Assembly: GCF_018446385.1 (NCBI RefSeq)
Contig: NC_056002.1
Coordinates: 33,528,636 to 33,592,635, forward strand
Source of the DNA: Zingiber officinale
Taxonomy: Eukaryota; Streptophyta; Magnoliopsida; Zingiberales; Zingiberaceae
Length of the DNA stretch: 64,000 nucleotides
Direction of reading: 5' to 3'
Part shown: positions 50,831-62,831 of the stretch, in pieces
How positions within the stretch are numbered: the stretch's first letter is position 1
Layout: the number at the start of each line of letters is the position of its first letter
The notes under the pieces: model-generated
The model's database searches: none
What the model saw: the letters and a program-made list of their open reading frames with translations, nothing else
Told to the model about the DNA's origin: nothing
Made by a program: the position numbers and the translations under genes

Positions 50831-52419
50831 TAAGTTGAGACATTATTTGATTATGTACTGATTGTTGGTTTTAGTGAGTAGGAAAGGAACTTACTGAGCC
50901 ATGAGTGCTCATAGCTTACTTTCCTTGTACCACAGATAAAGGAAAAAAGCTGGATGAGTTAAAGGAGCAGCAGGAGGGGCAACGAAGATGTGTGTGGCGG
51001 TGGCTAGACAACTAATTAAGAACCTACTTTAAAACCTTTAAGAACTATGTTTTGGTTTTGTGAAATGTAATACAATATGGGTGACTTGATGTTAAGTTTT
51101 TATTTATTTTGTTATCATGTTATGAAACCATGTTAGTGTAGTTCGGTTTTAATTAAGTTAAGAAAAATAATTTTAAGTCTTCCGCTGTAATACGTACGTA
51201 GAGTATCGTAGCCCCGTCCCTTGTTGATAGCAGGGAGGGCGGGCGTTACAGTTTGATTCCTGATTGGCAAAGTCCGGATGCACGATTCTAGTAGGAAGAC
51301 TTGGTAGGTCAGATTAGACATCGAGGAGGTAACTTGACATTTGGTAAATAGAGGTAAGTCACTGGAGGAGAGTGACTCAGTAAGGACGTATCTCGTTTAA
51401 GGGAACAATAGGTGTCAATCCAGTTTAGGTCCATTTTGGAAAATCTAAACTGAGACCATGACTAGCTTCGGTCTGAAGGACATGATCTAATTAATTAAGA
51501 TTATTTTTATTATACTAACTTTGTCTTGTAGGTTATTATTTATTTTGTGCTAACATGAACTTGCAGGATCGAATTGCACAAAATGTCTCGGGTGAACAGT
51601 ACCCGAGACGCCTTTCATGAGAAGGAAGGCGCCTTAAGCTGGGTGATGGTGTTGGTGCAAGTTGTACTAATAATTATGTTTTAATGTATGACAAATAAGT
51701 TAAAGTTAGATGTGTTGTTTGTTTAACCTTTTACCAAGTGTGTAGGACTTGATAAGTCTAGAGGATCGAAACACCAAGCTGAAGTCCAGCTAGGTTGATA
51801 GTTGCACAAAGTCTAGATTGGTTGAGATCTAGTAGATGAAAGTCTAGATTAGTTGAGATCTGGTAGAAGGAAGTCCATATCGGTTGAGATTTTGCAGAAG
51901 GAAGTCTAGTTGAGTTGACAACTGGCTGAAGTCCAGATTAGTTGAGATCTAGCAGAAATTTTTGGTGGGTCAAGGGAGCTAACATCAAGGAAGTCTGCAA
52001 TTGGTAAGTGGAGGTAAGAAATTGGAGGAGATATCCAGTGAGAACACATTCTTAGTTGAGGGAACAGTAGGTGTCGGTTCTGTTGGACTGCTGGGGCCGA
52101 CTAGAAGGGGGGGTTGAATAGCCTGCCAAAAATAAAAACACAAAACCCTTCTCTACTTTTCTTAAACTGACACTTGCATAAAATAAATAAGCAGAAAGTA
52201 AAAGAAGAGGCTCACAAAGATTTGACTTAGTTACAACCGGGGAGATTGTTAATCCAAGGAAAATATCGCACTAGTACTCCTTCAGGCGGAGAAGCCTCTT
52301 ACAGCAATAACCCACAAAGAAATAGAAGTTAAACTACAATTGGAAGCGCACAAGTGTTGGAATACACAATTTCTGAGTTGATATAAAGCTTCTAGACCAA
52401 GGTTGTATTTATAGCCTTG

Positions 52420-52610
52420 GTCGGGGCGCTCCGAAGTGTTCCGGGTGCCCTAGGGGGATAAAATTTTATTCCTAACGCATAGATCTCGATTTGATCGAGA
52501 TGTGGATATATTTTCAGTTCGGGTGCCCGGAAGGGTTCCGGGCACCCCGGACTAGTCCGGGCGCCTCGGACAGTTCCGGGCGCCCCGGACTGGTCTGGGC
52601 GGGCGGGAAA
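52420..52610. repeat. GGCGCC palindrome cluster in the LTR at 52081
   Basis: Repeated ~20-bp palindromic units of the form GGGCGCCCCGGACTAGTCCG lie just upstream of the minus-strand TATA (plus atttatag near 52408). The partner LTR has the same cluster at 55706-55900 by its TATA near 55690. Confidence 0.75.
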
Positions 52611-53813
52611 GTCAACCTCGTTGACTTTTTCAGCCCATGTCTTTAGCTCTGGCTTCGTTCGCCTCAGTCCGAGTCTTCCGCTCGCTTGGGTGATCTCTGT
52701 CATTCGGAATAGGGCTCACCCGAACCCAACTTCCGGTCTTCTCGAGCAAGATTCCGCTCCGGCTTCTCGTCCCTCGGAATCGTCGCGTGCTTCCTTCTTG
52801 TCCGCCAGCGTACTCATCCGCAGTTTTTATCCCTCGGTCGCACCCCGTGCCGACCTTCTCACTAGCTGCGTCTCTTGTTCCTCGAGCAGTCTTCCGCTCT
52901 AGCTTCTCGTCCCTCGGAACCACTGCACGCTTCCTTCTCGTCCGCTGGTGTACTCTTTTGCAGCTACTCATCTCTCGGATGCACCACGTGCCGTCATTCT
53001 CACCAACTGCGTCTTCCGCTCAACTACCTGTGCTCCTAAGCTCCTGCACACTTAGACACAAGATTAAAAATACACAGAACCTAACTTAACTTGTTGATCA
53101 CACCAAAACAACCTTGGGATTCCAACAATCTCCCCCGTTTTGATGTGAGCAACCTAAGTTAAGTTAGGGTAAATAGACATAAAAAATAAACTAACTAATT
53201 TTACAATAAAGTGTAAAAAATTAGAAAATTTAAATTTTGGTCTACCCCTCTAGACTTATACTTTTCCTTCTCTCTCTTTGATCACAAAAAAATGGGGTTT
53301 AAAGAAAAACTCTACGGGAAAAAATTTGAAACTTTGAAAAATTTTGCAATAATTTTCAACGAAAAAAAAATTCCAAGTTAAAAGATTTCTAATTAAAACT
53401 TTAAGTAAGAAAGTTTTCTAAGTAAAGCTTTAAGTAAGGGAATTTAAAAAAAAAATTCTGACTTAGGAAATTTTGCAGAAAACATTTTTGAAAAAATTTT
53501 CTAAGTAAAAATTTAAGCAGAAATTTCTAATTTCAGAAGAACTTTTAACTTTTATTTCTATGTAAAAGTTTTACGAAAAAAATTTCTAAGTAAAAAAAAT
53601 GTTTAAAAGACTTTTTAAAACATTATTAAATTTCAACCTTAATGCTTTATCAGAAAGTTAATTAAACATTTTATTTCAATATTTTGGCTTCCAGGTCATG
53701 GCGAGGCACTAGGACTTCTTGGTTATTAGAGCAACAATCACTTCCTTAGACAAAGCCTCATAAAGAAATTTTAATGTCTAATTTTCTCACTGAAAGTTCT
53801 AAATCTAATTAGT

Positions 53814-55300
53814 TCAAGTCAGACAGGACTTTGGAACCCAATATAGGTTCCAGCCTACTGGATTGACTAAAAATTTCTTAGGGACATATCTTTTTAAAAC
53901 GTTCCTAATTTGTCCCTTATGATATCTAAAATACCAATTTAAATTGTTAAATTTTCTAACATTGGTATTAGATGAGCCTGCATGGTTTTTCAAATTATTT
54001 ACTTGTACTTTTAAATTATCATTTTCTACTTTTAATTTTTCATTTTCTAATTTAATTCCGTCGAATTCTTCTATTGGACAAGATTTAGCTAATATTATTT
54101 TTAAAATTTTAATTTCTTTTTCTAATTTACAGCAATCCTTTGTTAATAATTTAACGAACTTAAACAATTTGTCGGGAGGAAGAGATAGTACCTGATTTAC
54201 CTTGTCGATCTCGTTGTCCATGTCTCCCCCTGAACTACTGCTTTCTTCCGACGTGGCTCCCCCTTCATCGATGCTCTCGATGCTCATTTCAGAAGAGCTT
54301 GACTCATAGTCGTCATCTTGATGACTTGCCATTAGTGCAAGTCCGGAGAAGGCTTCGACTTCCGATTCGGACAACGTGTCGTCCCACGTCGCTTTTAATG
54401 CCTTGCGTTTTTGAACAAGCTTCTTACCTTTATCCTTGTCCTTGTTCTTTAGCTTGGGGTAGTTGTCCTTGACGTTCCCTTCTTCATCGTAGTTGTAGCA
54501 GCGGATGGTTGTAGCAGCGGATGGTTGTAGCAGCGGATGGTCCTTTTCTTTTTACCGTGTGGATGGTTAGTTTTTCTAAACTTACAAAGATTCTTGAATC
54601 GTCTTACCATCATTACCATTTCCTTGTCGTCGAGAGAAGACTCCGACTCAGGTTCGTCTCTCGATGCTTTGAAGGTGACGGTGTTCTTGGGCTCCTTCGT
54701 ACCTGCACATCTTGATTTGTGCACTTCAAATGTGGAAAAGAATTCTTATAATGTAATTTTTTTCTAAGTCTTTTGAAATATAAATGCATCTACTAGTGAT
54801 GCCCATTTTGAATTTCTAGGAAAGGAATTTAGTGTGTACCTTAGCGAATCTTGGTTACTTATCGTTGCTCTGAGATTCGAAAGTCCAGTGATGATTTCCT
54901 TTATTCTTGAGTGCAGATGCGCAACTGTCTCATCTTCCCCAAGTCGCAGGCTGATAAGCTGGTTGCGGAGTAAATCTTGTTTTGCGAGCTTGGCTTCGGA
55001 CGTTCCTTCGTGCAACCCGAGGAACTTCTCCCAAAGTTCCTTTGCGGAGTCATAATTGCCGATCTGGTTGATTTCTTGTGGCGGAAGAACAGTTAGTAGA
55101 TGGTATTCTGCTTTATCGTTTGTCACGTAGTCGACCTGCTCCTTTTTCGTCCAGTGGTATTTCTCCTTACCTTCCGGTGCTGTAAAACCAAACTCCATAA
55201 TTAACATTAAATCAAAATTGGTTTTAAAGAATACTTGCATTCATTTTTTCCAGCTAGCGAATTCCCCTTCGAACTTCGGCGGGTAGATGCTTGGTCCGAC
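53814..55300 (-). pseudogene. Gag (UBN2) region of the 52081-56419 fossil, broken
   Basis: Minus-strand frames carry copia-type gag features: KELWEKFLGLHEGTSEAKLA, HSRIKEIITGLSNL, LNSFPRNSKWASLVDAF, then a basic region and an acidic/serine-rich stretch with SSSSEMSIESIDEGG followed by a leucine/lysine coiled-coil-like segment. The order matches the gag of 27087-34555. It would have coated RNA in particles. It is broken. Confidence 0.75.
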
Positions 55301-55705
55301 CAGTATTTCGTTGCTTCGTTCGGCGGTTAGTCCTCTTGAAGCGACCTGGGCTCTGATACCACTTGTTGGATCACTGGAACCAGCTAGAAGGGGGGTTGAA
55401 TAGCCTGTCAAAAATAAAAACACAAAACCCTTCTCGACTTTTCTTAAATTAACACTTGCATAAAATAAATAAGCAGAAAGTAAAAGAAGAGGCTCACAAA
55501 GATTTAACTTGGTTACAATCGGGGAGGTTGTTAATCCAAGGAAAATATCACACTAGTACTCCTTCAGGCGAAGAAGCATCTTACAACAATAACGCATAGA
55601 GAAATAGAAGTTAAACTACAACTGGAAGCGCACAAGTGTTGGAATACATAATTTCTGAGTTGATATAAAGCTTCTGGACCAAGGTTGTATTTATAGCCTT
55701 GGTCG

Positions 55706-55900
55706 GGGCGCCCCGAAGTGTTCCGGGCACCTTAGGGGGGGGGGATAAAACTTTATCCCCAACGCATAGATCTCGGTTTGATCGAGATCTAGATATATTT
55801 TCGGTCCGGGCGCCCCGGACTAGTCCGAGCGCCCCGGACTAGTCCGAGCGCCCCGGACAGTTCTGGGCGCCCCGGACTGGTCCGGGAGCCCCGGGCTAGA
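55706..55900. repeat. GGCGCC palindrome cluster in the LTR at 55364
   Basis: Four to five units around CCCCGGACTAGTCCGAGCGC in tandem. They lie immediately 5' of the TATA box in the reading direction of the element (minus). The unit number differs slightly from the partner LTR. Confidence 0.75.
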
Positions 55901-57866
55901 AAGTCAACCCTGTTGACTTTTTCAGCCCGGGTCTTCTGCTCCGGCTTCGTTCGCCTCAGTCCGAGTCTTTCGCTCGCTTGGGTGATCTCTGCCATCCGGA
56001 ATAGGGCTCACCCAAACCCAACTTTTGGTCTTTTCGAACAGGCTTCCACTCCGGCTTCTCGTCCCTCGGAATCATCGCATACTTCCTTCTCGTCCGCCAA
56101 CGTATTCATCCACAGTCTTCATACCTCGGTCGCACCCGGTGCCGACCTTCTCGCTAGCTACGTCTCTTGCTCCCCGAGCAATCTTCCGCTCTGGCTTCTC
56201 GTCCCTCGGAACCACCGCACGCTTCCTTCTCGCCCGCCGATGTACTCTTCCGCAGCTACTCGTCCCTCGAACACACAACGTGCCGTCCTTCTATCTAGTT
56301 GCATCTTCCGCTTGACTACCTGTGCTCCTAAGCTCCTGCACACTTAGACATAAGGTTAAAAACATACAGGACCTAACTTAACTTGTTGATCACACCAAAA
56401 TAACCTTGGAGTTTCAACAGGTCCGACCAAGAGTTTCATCGAAACTCAAAGTAAGGATCAGAAAGCTCAAAATAAGGATCGGACAATACAAAGACGGTCT
56501 AAACTCATACTTTATATATTGAGTTGCTTAGAATAACGTGTTTTATAAGGGGGATCAAAGCTGTAAAGTAACTGAAAAGCGAAGGTCCAGGAACCCGGAG
56601 TAAGTCTAGACGCTCGGGTCAGTACTGTTGAGGGAGACTAGGTAGGCACCTAGATGGTCCAGGCGCCCAGAGCATGTCCAGGCACCCAGACTAGCAAAGT
56701 TCATCCAGAAGTTGAGTTGGAGTGCGAGTGGTCGACCCACGTTAGTGGTCTAGGCGCCCAGACGAGGATAAACTTTGAGGATGAGGTTTCAACGAGAGCT
56801 CGCCACATCAGCTTAGTCCAAGCGCCTGGGAGGGGATCCAGGCACTCGGATGGGGCTATAAAAGGAGGCTTGACCAGCAGTTCAATAACAACAATTGCTA
56901 CAGCTTTCGTACTCACGCGTTACTCCAAAAGGTCTCCAACATACCGAAAAGCTGCTTCGACAAGCTAAGCTCAAATATGTAATTTTGTATTATCGGTATA
57001 ATCTAAATTCCTGTATTGTACTTACTCTTGTAACGATTTCGTGATTATAGTGATTGTCCAACCAAAGCACTCAACGAGTACGAATCTTGGAGTAAGAGTC
57101 GTTGAAGGCTTCAAAACAAGTAAAACACTTGTGTTAGCGTTTGTATTTTCGTGATTCTTTTCCACTGCATATACTTGTGACTTTCGAAAAAGCGATGAAC
57201 GCTATTCACCCCCCTCTAGCGTCTTAATGATCCAATAAGGAAGGCGCCTTGGATGGCTTAGAAGGTGCCTTCGATCAAATAAGGCAAAAAACTTCGTCGA
57301 CGATAAGAGCCGACCTTTAGGGGATAGAGGTTGTAGTTGAAGGCGTCTTCAGTGGTGTTGAAGGTGCCTTCCATCCCCTTTAAAAGGGTTACTCGACCAT
57401 GCAGTCATACACACCTCTATTACAAGCTTCTACACAATCATGCGACATTCCGACTGCTCCAACTTTGCATTGCTGCTCCGCTACAATGCTGTTGTGCCTG
57501 ATTGCTACCGAGAAGCTGTCCAACACCGAGCTCGATCCTAGAAATTACAAGTACTAGGTAACTTTTATTTATAGTCAATTTCTTTATTACTCTTAAAGGA
57601 AAGTGTAGGGTTGTTACACTCTCCTAGTTTTCTATACTTGATTTGACGACTGATAGTGAATTGCCCATCGATAGGTCTGAGGGACCTGAGCCTTGGAGTA
57701 GGAGTCACCGAAGATTTTGAACCAAGTAAAACCGCTTGTGTTCTGGTTTTCCTTCTTATTTCCTTTTGTCTTTTCTGCTGCGTACTTATTTTTCAAAACA
57801 AAAGAAAAGTCAAGTTTTCAAAACCACATGATTCACCTCCACTCTCACATGCGTAACGATCTAACA

Positions 57867-57881
57867 AGTGGTATCAGAGCC
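57867..57881 (+). other. Primer-binding site (initiator Met-tRNA)
   Basis: AGTGGTATCAGAGCC directly follows the 5' LTR end CTAACA at 57866. It is the usual primer site of plant copia elements. Confidence 0.85.
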
Positions 57882-58138
57882 TTGTTAGCTCTAAATTGGT
57901 GCAACCACCAATCAAGGCAAGGGAAATTGTTCTAGTTTTCTAGATCTTAGTTTTTTATATTTTATTTGACTTGGTAAAATTTACATATTCAAATAACTCT
58001 TTCTCGTTCGATTTTGTTCTCGAAGTTGGTGCAACAGCACTCGAGTCATCGATATTTCTTTTTTATTTCAAACTCTACTAATCCAAGACCTAGTCTTGGG
58101 ATATTTTTTTTTGATCTTTTTTGCAATATAATTCAAAT

Positions 58139-59767
58139 GGATCAACTCGAAGGATACAGTACTGCTCACCCTCTCCTCTTCAATGAAAATGATTTTTCGT
58201 ATTGGAAGAAGAGAATGGAGGTCTACTTGAAGAGCGACATCGAGTAGTGGTTCTGTATACGACGAGGATACACAACTCCAGTGGACAATGCATCCGAAGA
58301 TTCACTGGACCTGGAAGACTGGAACTCGGAGATGGAGAAGAAGGCCCAGACTTAACATAAGGCACTGAACACTTTGCAATGTGGGCTAACCAAGGAAGAG
58401 CTAAACCGAATCGAGCCATTCAACAACACAAAGGAATTATGGGATAAATTGGTCAAACTACATGAGGGAACGTCTGACTCAAGGGTAATGAAGCATGATC
58501 TCCTATTAAATTCTTTATTTAATATCAAAATGCAGGACAAAGAAACCACAAGTCAACTAAATGAGAGGATCAAGGATATCCTCAACGGTCTACACATGAT
58601 CGGACATTAACTTGAGAACCACGACATCATCAGTTATGCTCTGAATTCATTTCCTCGAAACACATTGTGGGCATCGATCGTAGATACCTATAAAGTTTCG
58701 AGAAAGCATTCAAAGTTAAGACTAGACGAGCTATTTTGTGAATTGGAGCTGCACGAACAAGCTAACGCCACAAAAGTCAAGAAAGGGATCACTTTTATTA
58801 CAGGTACTTCAAAGGAAGCCAAAACACAAACCTAAGCCAAACTCAAGCCAGTGACAAAGTCTGACTTAGAGTCTGATGAAGAAGACCATCTAATGAATAT
58901 GGTAATAAAAATATTCACTAGATACAAGAGAAACTTCTCCAAGCACGACATGAAAAAGATGTCTAAGTCCACATCCAACAACCTAAAGGCGAACGTCATG
59001 TGCTATGGTCTCAACAAGAAGGGGCACTTCAAACATGAATGCTAGAACAAAGACAAGACAAAGAAGAAAAAGTAGAAGAAGGGGACGAGTCCTCCTCAGA
59101 CAGATAGGAAGCCGGTGAACCAAAGCAAGCAAGTAACCTCGTGCCGATGGCAGCCGACGGTGAATTGGATCAAGAAGACAAGTTTGAATACGAGTTGAGC
59201 AATGGATCCGCATTCGGTTCAGATGAATCAAATGAGGTAAATTTTAATTATATTGCAAAGTTTTTCAAAATAATTTCTTGCTTGAACAAAAAATTAACAA
59301 AAACTAAGGAACATGCTAAACTCCTCCTTAAGGAAAATAACACTCTTAATGAACAACTGAACTTAACCTCTTTAACTGATCAAATTCAAGACAAAAATTC
59401 AACTCAAGTTACAAGACTTGAGGAAAAAAACTCTGTCTTGAAAAGTCAAGTCAAAGAAATAAAAGATAAGTTGAAAAAGTTTACCTCGGGTACCAAGTAT
59501 CTAAACATGATACTTGAATCCCAAAGAGTTGTGTACAATAAATTCGGACTCAGATACAAGTCTAACTCTACCCTTAAATCATTTCTGACCCTAATTCAAA
59601 ATAAAAAACTAATTAAAGTTTGGGTTCCTAAAACTTATTTAACCAACAATGTAGGACAAAATCAATATTATGTACCTAAAGATAAAATTCATATAATTAA
59701 AAATAAAATCCAAAATAATTTAAATCAATCAAGAAAATTTACAAAATCAACACATAAATCCAATTAA
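58139..59767 (+). pseudogene. Gag (UBN2) region of the 46979-62831 fossil, broken
   Basis: Plus-strand frames show a copia-type gag: MDQLEGYSTAHPLLFNENDF then SYWKKRMEVYLKSDIE, KELWDKLVKLHEGTSDSRVM, LNERIKDILNGLHMIGH, LNSFPRNTLWASIVDTYK, a zinc-knuckle-like MCYGLNKKGHFKHEC and a downstream coiled-coil-like lysine/leucine stretch (59141-59767). The family is related to, but distinct from, the minus-strand gags here. It is broken. No pol follows. Confidence 0.78.
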
Positions 59768-61553
59768 AATTATAAAACCCACAAACTGAGATATAATCAA
59801 GCTTACTATAACTATAAACCTAAATAAAAACCTAAAAAGAAAATCTATAATTTAGTGGGAAGCTCCAAATTAGTCGGTACCTCAAAAATATAAACCTTAC
59901 CCATTAAGGGTAATTATGACTAGAATAATTGAGGATAAAATTAGACTTGATAAATAGTACTGGAGAAGTTTGGGATGATAGTAGGTTAGGAAAGCTTTGT
60001 CTATGCATGTCTAGGAAGATATCCCTTATTAATTCTACCTGGTGTATTTGACTTAGTGGAACTAACTGAAACTACCTCTTACTAATTCTAGCTGGTTAGA
60101 CCAAAGTTTTATACTAAATTCCGTGGGCATGACTATTTAGAAAATTTTGGAGCACGTGGTTACTCTAATGATGTCTAAGTGACTCACCACAACCTAGATG
60201 TTTATCCAAAGAATACTTGCTTGTTGGATTCAAAGCTAAACTTAAATCTAATATAAGTTAAACTAAACCCTGAAATTCAACTTAACTCATCTCACAAAAC
60301 CATAGGATCCCCTTGTCTGAAAACTTAGAATGATGTGAGATACGTAGACCTTTTGCCTGGACTTCAGATACTTATATCAGCGCATCAATATAAGCCTGAG
60401 AGAAAAATACAACAGTACATTGATCAAGTTAAGTAGTCTTTTTTTCAACAAATTTCTAACTGGATATTATTACTTAACTTGACTAACCAAGTGAATATTG
60501 CTATTTTCTGATAATTAGGTAGTAACTAATGGTTATATATTTTAGGATAATTTTTAGATAAATATTTTTTTATAGTAATATCCGGTTCAGGGGGAGAATA
60601 TATGAAAACTACTTTCAAAATATCTTATTTCAAAAATCTTTTTAAACTTACTTAATTAGTTTGAAAAACTCTGATCAAAATTTTCTTTGAAACAATTACT
60701 TTGAAAAGTTGCACTAAAAATCAAACTTAAAAAAAAAATACTTTGCTTAATCTTTGTGAAAAATATCTTGCAAAATTTGCTTTGAAAAATACTCTTATAC
60801 TTTTTCAAAAGTCTGTTTTAAAAACTAAAAAGAAAAGCATTTTGAAAAATACTTTAAAAGCTTTTTTGATAGTTTCTTTAAAAATGTGTTGTAAAAATAT
60901 TTTGAAATATCTTTTGAAAATTATTTTATCCCTTTAAAAATTATTTTAAAAAGTACTTTGAAAATCACTTTTAAAATATTTAAAAAGTTATTCTATTTGA
61001 AAATTACTTTGAAAATATTTTGAAAAAATAATTTGAAAAAATCTGTTCAAAAGTTTTAAATTAAACTTTTAAATTACTTTGCGACACCATCTTAAAAAGT
61101 ATTTTTGAAAGCTCTTTAAAAATTTGTCTTTAAAAATTGGGTTACAGAATTCTTACAAAATCTAGTGTTCAAAACCTTTTGTAAATTTTAAAAATTCCTT
61201 TCAAATTACTTTAAAAAAAATTTCTTACCATTAACTTCTTTCAGAAATAGACTTGTAAGTTTTTATTAAAAACTTTATCATTGAAAATTTTGTTACTTAA
61301 TATGCTTACTTATGTATTTATATTGTCATACTTTGGTATACTTATATGTATATTTTTTGATGAATACCAAGGGGGAGGATTGGGTTTAAGTAAGAAAAAC
61401 TAAAGAAAATATGAAAATTTAATCCTAGAAATGATCAAGACAATAAAACTTACCTGTTTCATTTTTCTTTTAAAGTCATTTCTTTTACTATATCTGTTTG
61501 CATATTTTTTCTAACTTTAACAGAGGTTGTCATTGCATCAAAAAGGGAGAGAT
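59768..61553 (+). other. Non-coding tail of the 46979-62831 fossil
   Basis: Between gag and the 3' LTR lies 1.8 kb without any protease, integrase or RT motif. Stretch 60600-61260 is a monotonous field of 'ctttgaaaa', 'tttaaaa' and 'cttttgaaaat' words, like a simple-sequence expansion. A purine-rich aagggggaggattggg lies near 61369 and the real purine tract ends at 61553. Confidence 0.65.
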
Positions 61554-62831
61554 TGTTAGTGTAGTTGACACCAATGATCAAACTTAGATTTTGATGAATA
61601 ACAAATGGATTAAAGTTAACCATGTTACCGAGTGTGTAGGGTTGACTAACTTGACGGGTCAAGAGGATCAGATACCAAGCAGGAAGTCCAGTTGGGATGT
61701 GCGATTCTCGATTGGCAAAGTCCAGATGTGGGATTCTAGCAGGAGGTCAGGATGTTTGATTTCTGATAGGTTGAAGACCGAAAGTGCGATTTCGGCAAGA
61801 GATCAGGATATTCGATTCATGATTGGTGAAGTCCGAATGTGCAATTTTAGCAGGAAGACCTGGTGGGTCAGATTAGATGTCGAGGAGGTAACTTGACATT
61901 TGGTAAGTGGAGGTAAGTCATTGGGGGAGAGTGACTTAGTGAGGACGCACCCCATTTAAGGGAATAATAGGTGTCGGTTTAGTTTAGGTCCATTTTAGAA
62001 AACCTAAACTGAGACCATGACTAGATCCAAGTATGGAGGATAGGATCTAATTAATACTATTTTTATTGTGCTAACTCTATCTTGTAGATTATTATTTTTT
62101 TTTGAGTTAACATGAACTTGCAAGATTGAATTGTACAAAATGTCTCAGGTGAATACTACCCGAGGCACCTTCCATGCGAAGGAAGACGCTTTGAGCTGGG
62201 CGATGAAAGGCGCCTTGGATGGCTTGGAAGACACATTTGATCGGATAAGGCAGAAAGCTTGATCGGCAATAAGAACCATCTTTTAAGGGATAGAGGTTGC
62301 AGTTGAAGGCGCCTTCAGTGGTGTTGAAAGCGCCTCCCATCCCCTTTAAAAGGGCTACTCAACCATGCAGTTATACACACCTCTATTACAAGCTTCTACA
62401 TAATCTTGTGACTTTCCAACTGCTCCGACTTTGCATTGTTGCTCCACTATAATGCTGCTATGCCCGACTGTTGCTGAGAAGTCGTCCAACACTGAGCTCG
62501 ATCCTAGAAATTACAAGTGTTGGGTAACTTTTATTTATAGTTAATTTCTTTATTATTCTTAAAGGGAAGTATAAGGTTGTTACACTCTCCTAGTTTTCTA
62601 TACTTGATTAACGACCGATAGTGAATTGCCCATTGATAGATTTGAGAGACCTGGGCCTTGGAGTTGGAGTTGCCAAATGCTCCGAACCAAGTAAAACCGA
62701 TTGTGTTCTAGTTTTCCTTCTTTTTTCTTTTCATCTTTTCTGCTGCGTATTGGTTTTTCAAAACTGAAGAAAAGTTAAGTTTTTAAAACTACGTGATTCA
62801 TTCCCCCTCTCACGTGTGTAATAATCCAACA

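Larger units (their letters stand above)
47256..51250 (+). mobile_element. 4.0 kb solo LTR, Tekay/Del-like (Ty3/gypsy chromovirus)
   Basis: The ends are TGTAATACCC and GGGCGTTACA with a perfect target duplication gtttg (47251-47255 and 51251-51255). TGTAA-ACCC/GGG-TTACA ends and a very long LTR are known for the Tekay/Del chromovirus lineage. No gag or pol is seen within. It contains a hidden ~145-bp periodicity and several short tandem arrays. Confidence 0.8.
52081..56419 (-). mobile_element. Ty1/copia-type element, gag only, both LTRs present
   Basis: This 4.34 kb fossil runs on the minus strand. The 5' LTR is 55364-56419 and the 3' LTR is 52081-53127, both ending TGTTGG/CAACA on the plus strand and plainly alike, with scattered differences, so it is fairly young for this window. 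Flanks ggttc (52076-52080) and ggtcc (56420-56424) fit a target duplication. The primer site, complement of initiator Met-tRNA, is at 55349-55363. A purine tract (reverse of ctccccc) abuts the 3' LTR near 53130. Only a gag region lies between. There is no room for pol. It is broken in several places. Confidence 0.87.
51650..57237 (+). mobile_element. Copia-like solo LTR (about 1.25 kb net) holding another element
   Basis: It starts TGTTGGTGCAAG at 51650 and ends TGATCCAATA at 57237. Removing the inserted element 52081-56419 and its flank duplication leaves about 1.25 kb. A TATA box, ggctataaaagg, is at 56861-56872. It interrupts the 5' LTR of the 46979-62831 element, whose sequence resumes at about 57240. 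The target duplication is not clear. Confidence 0.7.
46979..62831 (+). mobile_element. Ty1/copia-type LTR retrotransposon fossil, gag only, multiply nested
   Basis: This fossil runs on the plus strand. The 5' LTR spans 46979-57866 including insertions, the 3' LTR is 61554-62831 (1278 bp). A primer site AGTGGTATCAGAGCC at 57867-57881 follows the 5' LTR, and a purine tract AAAAAGGGAGAGA precedes the 3' LTR. The interior has a copia-type gag and then about 1.8 kb with no pol. The 5' LTR is interrupted by the solo LTRs 47256-51250 and 51650-57237, and the latter holds another element. The two LTRs differ at many sites, so it is not young. It is broken. No clear target duplication is seen. Confidence 0.8.

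Noticed and set aside
56025-56347. Ser/Pro/Arg-rich open frames in the LTR
   Set aside because: They arise from repeated 'cttctcgtccctcgga' words in the LTR and appear in each copy in different frames. They are not genes.
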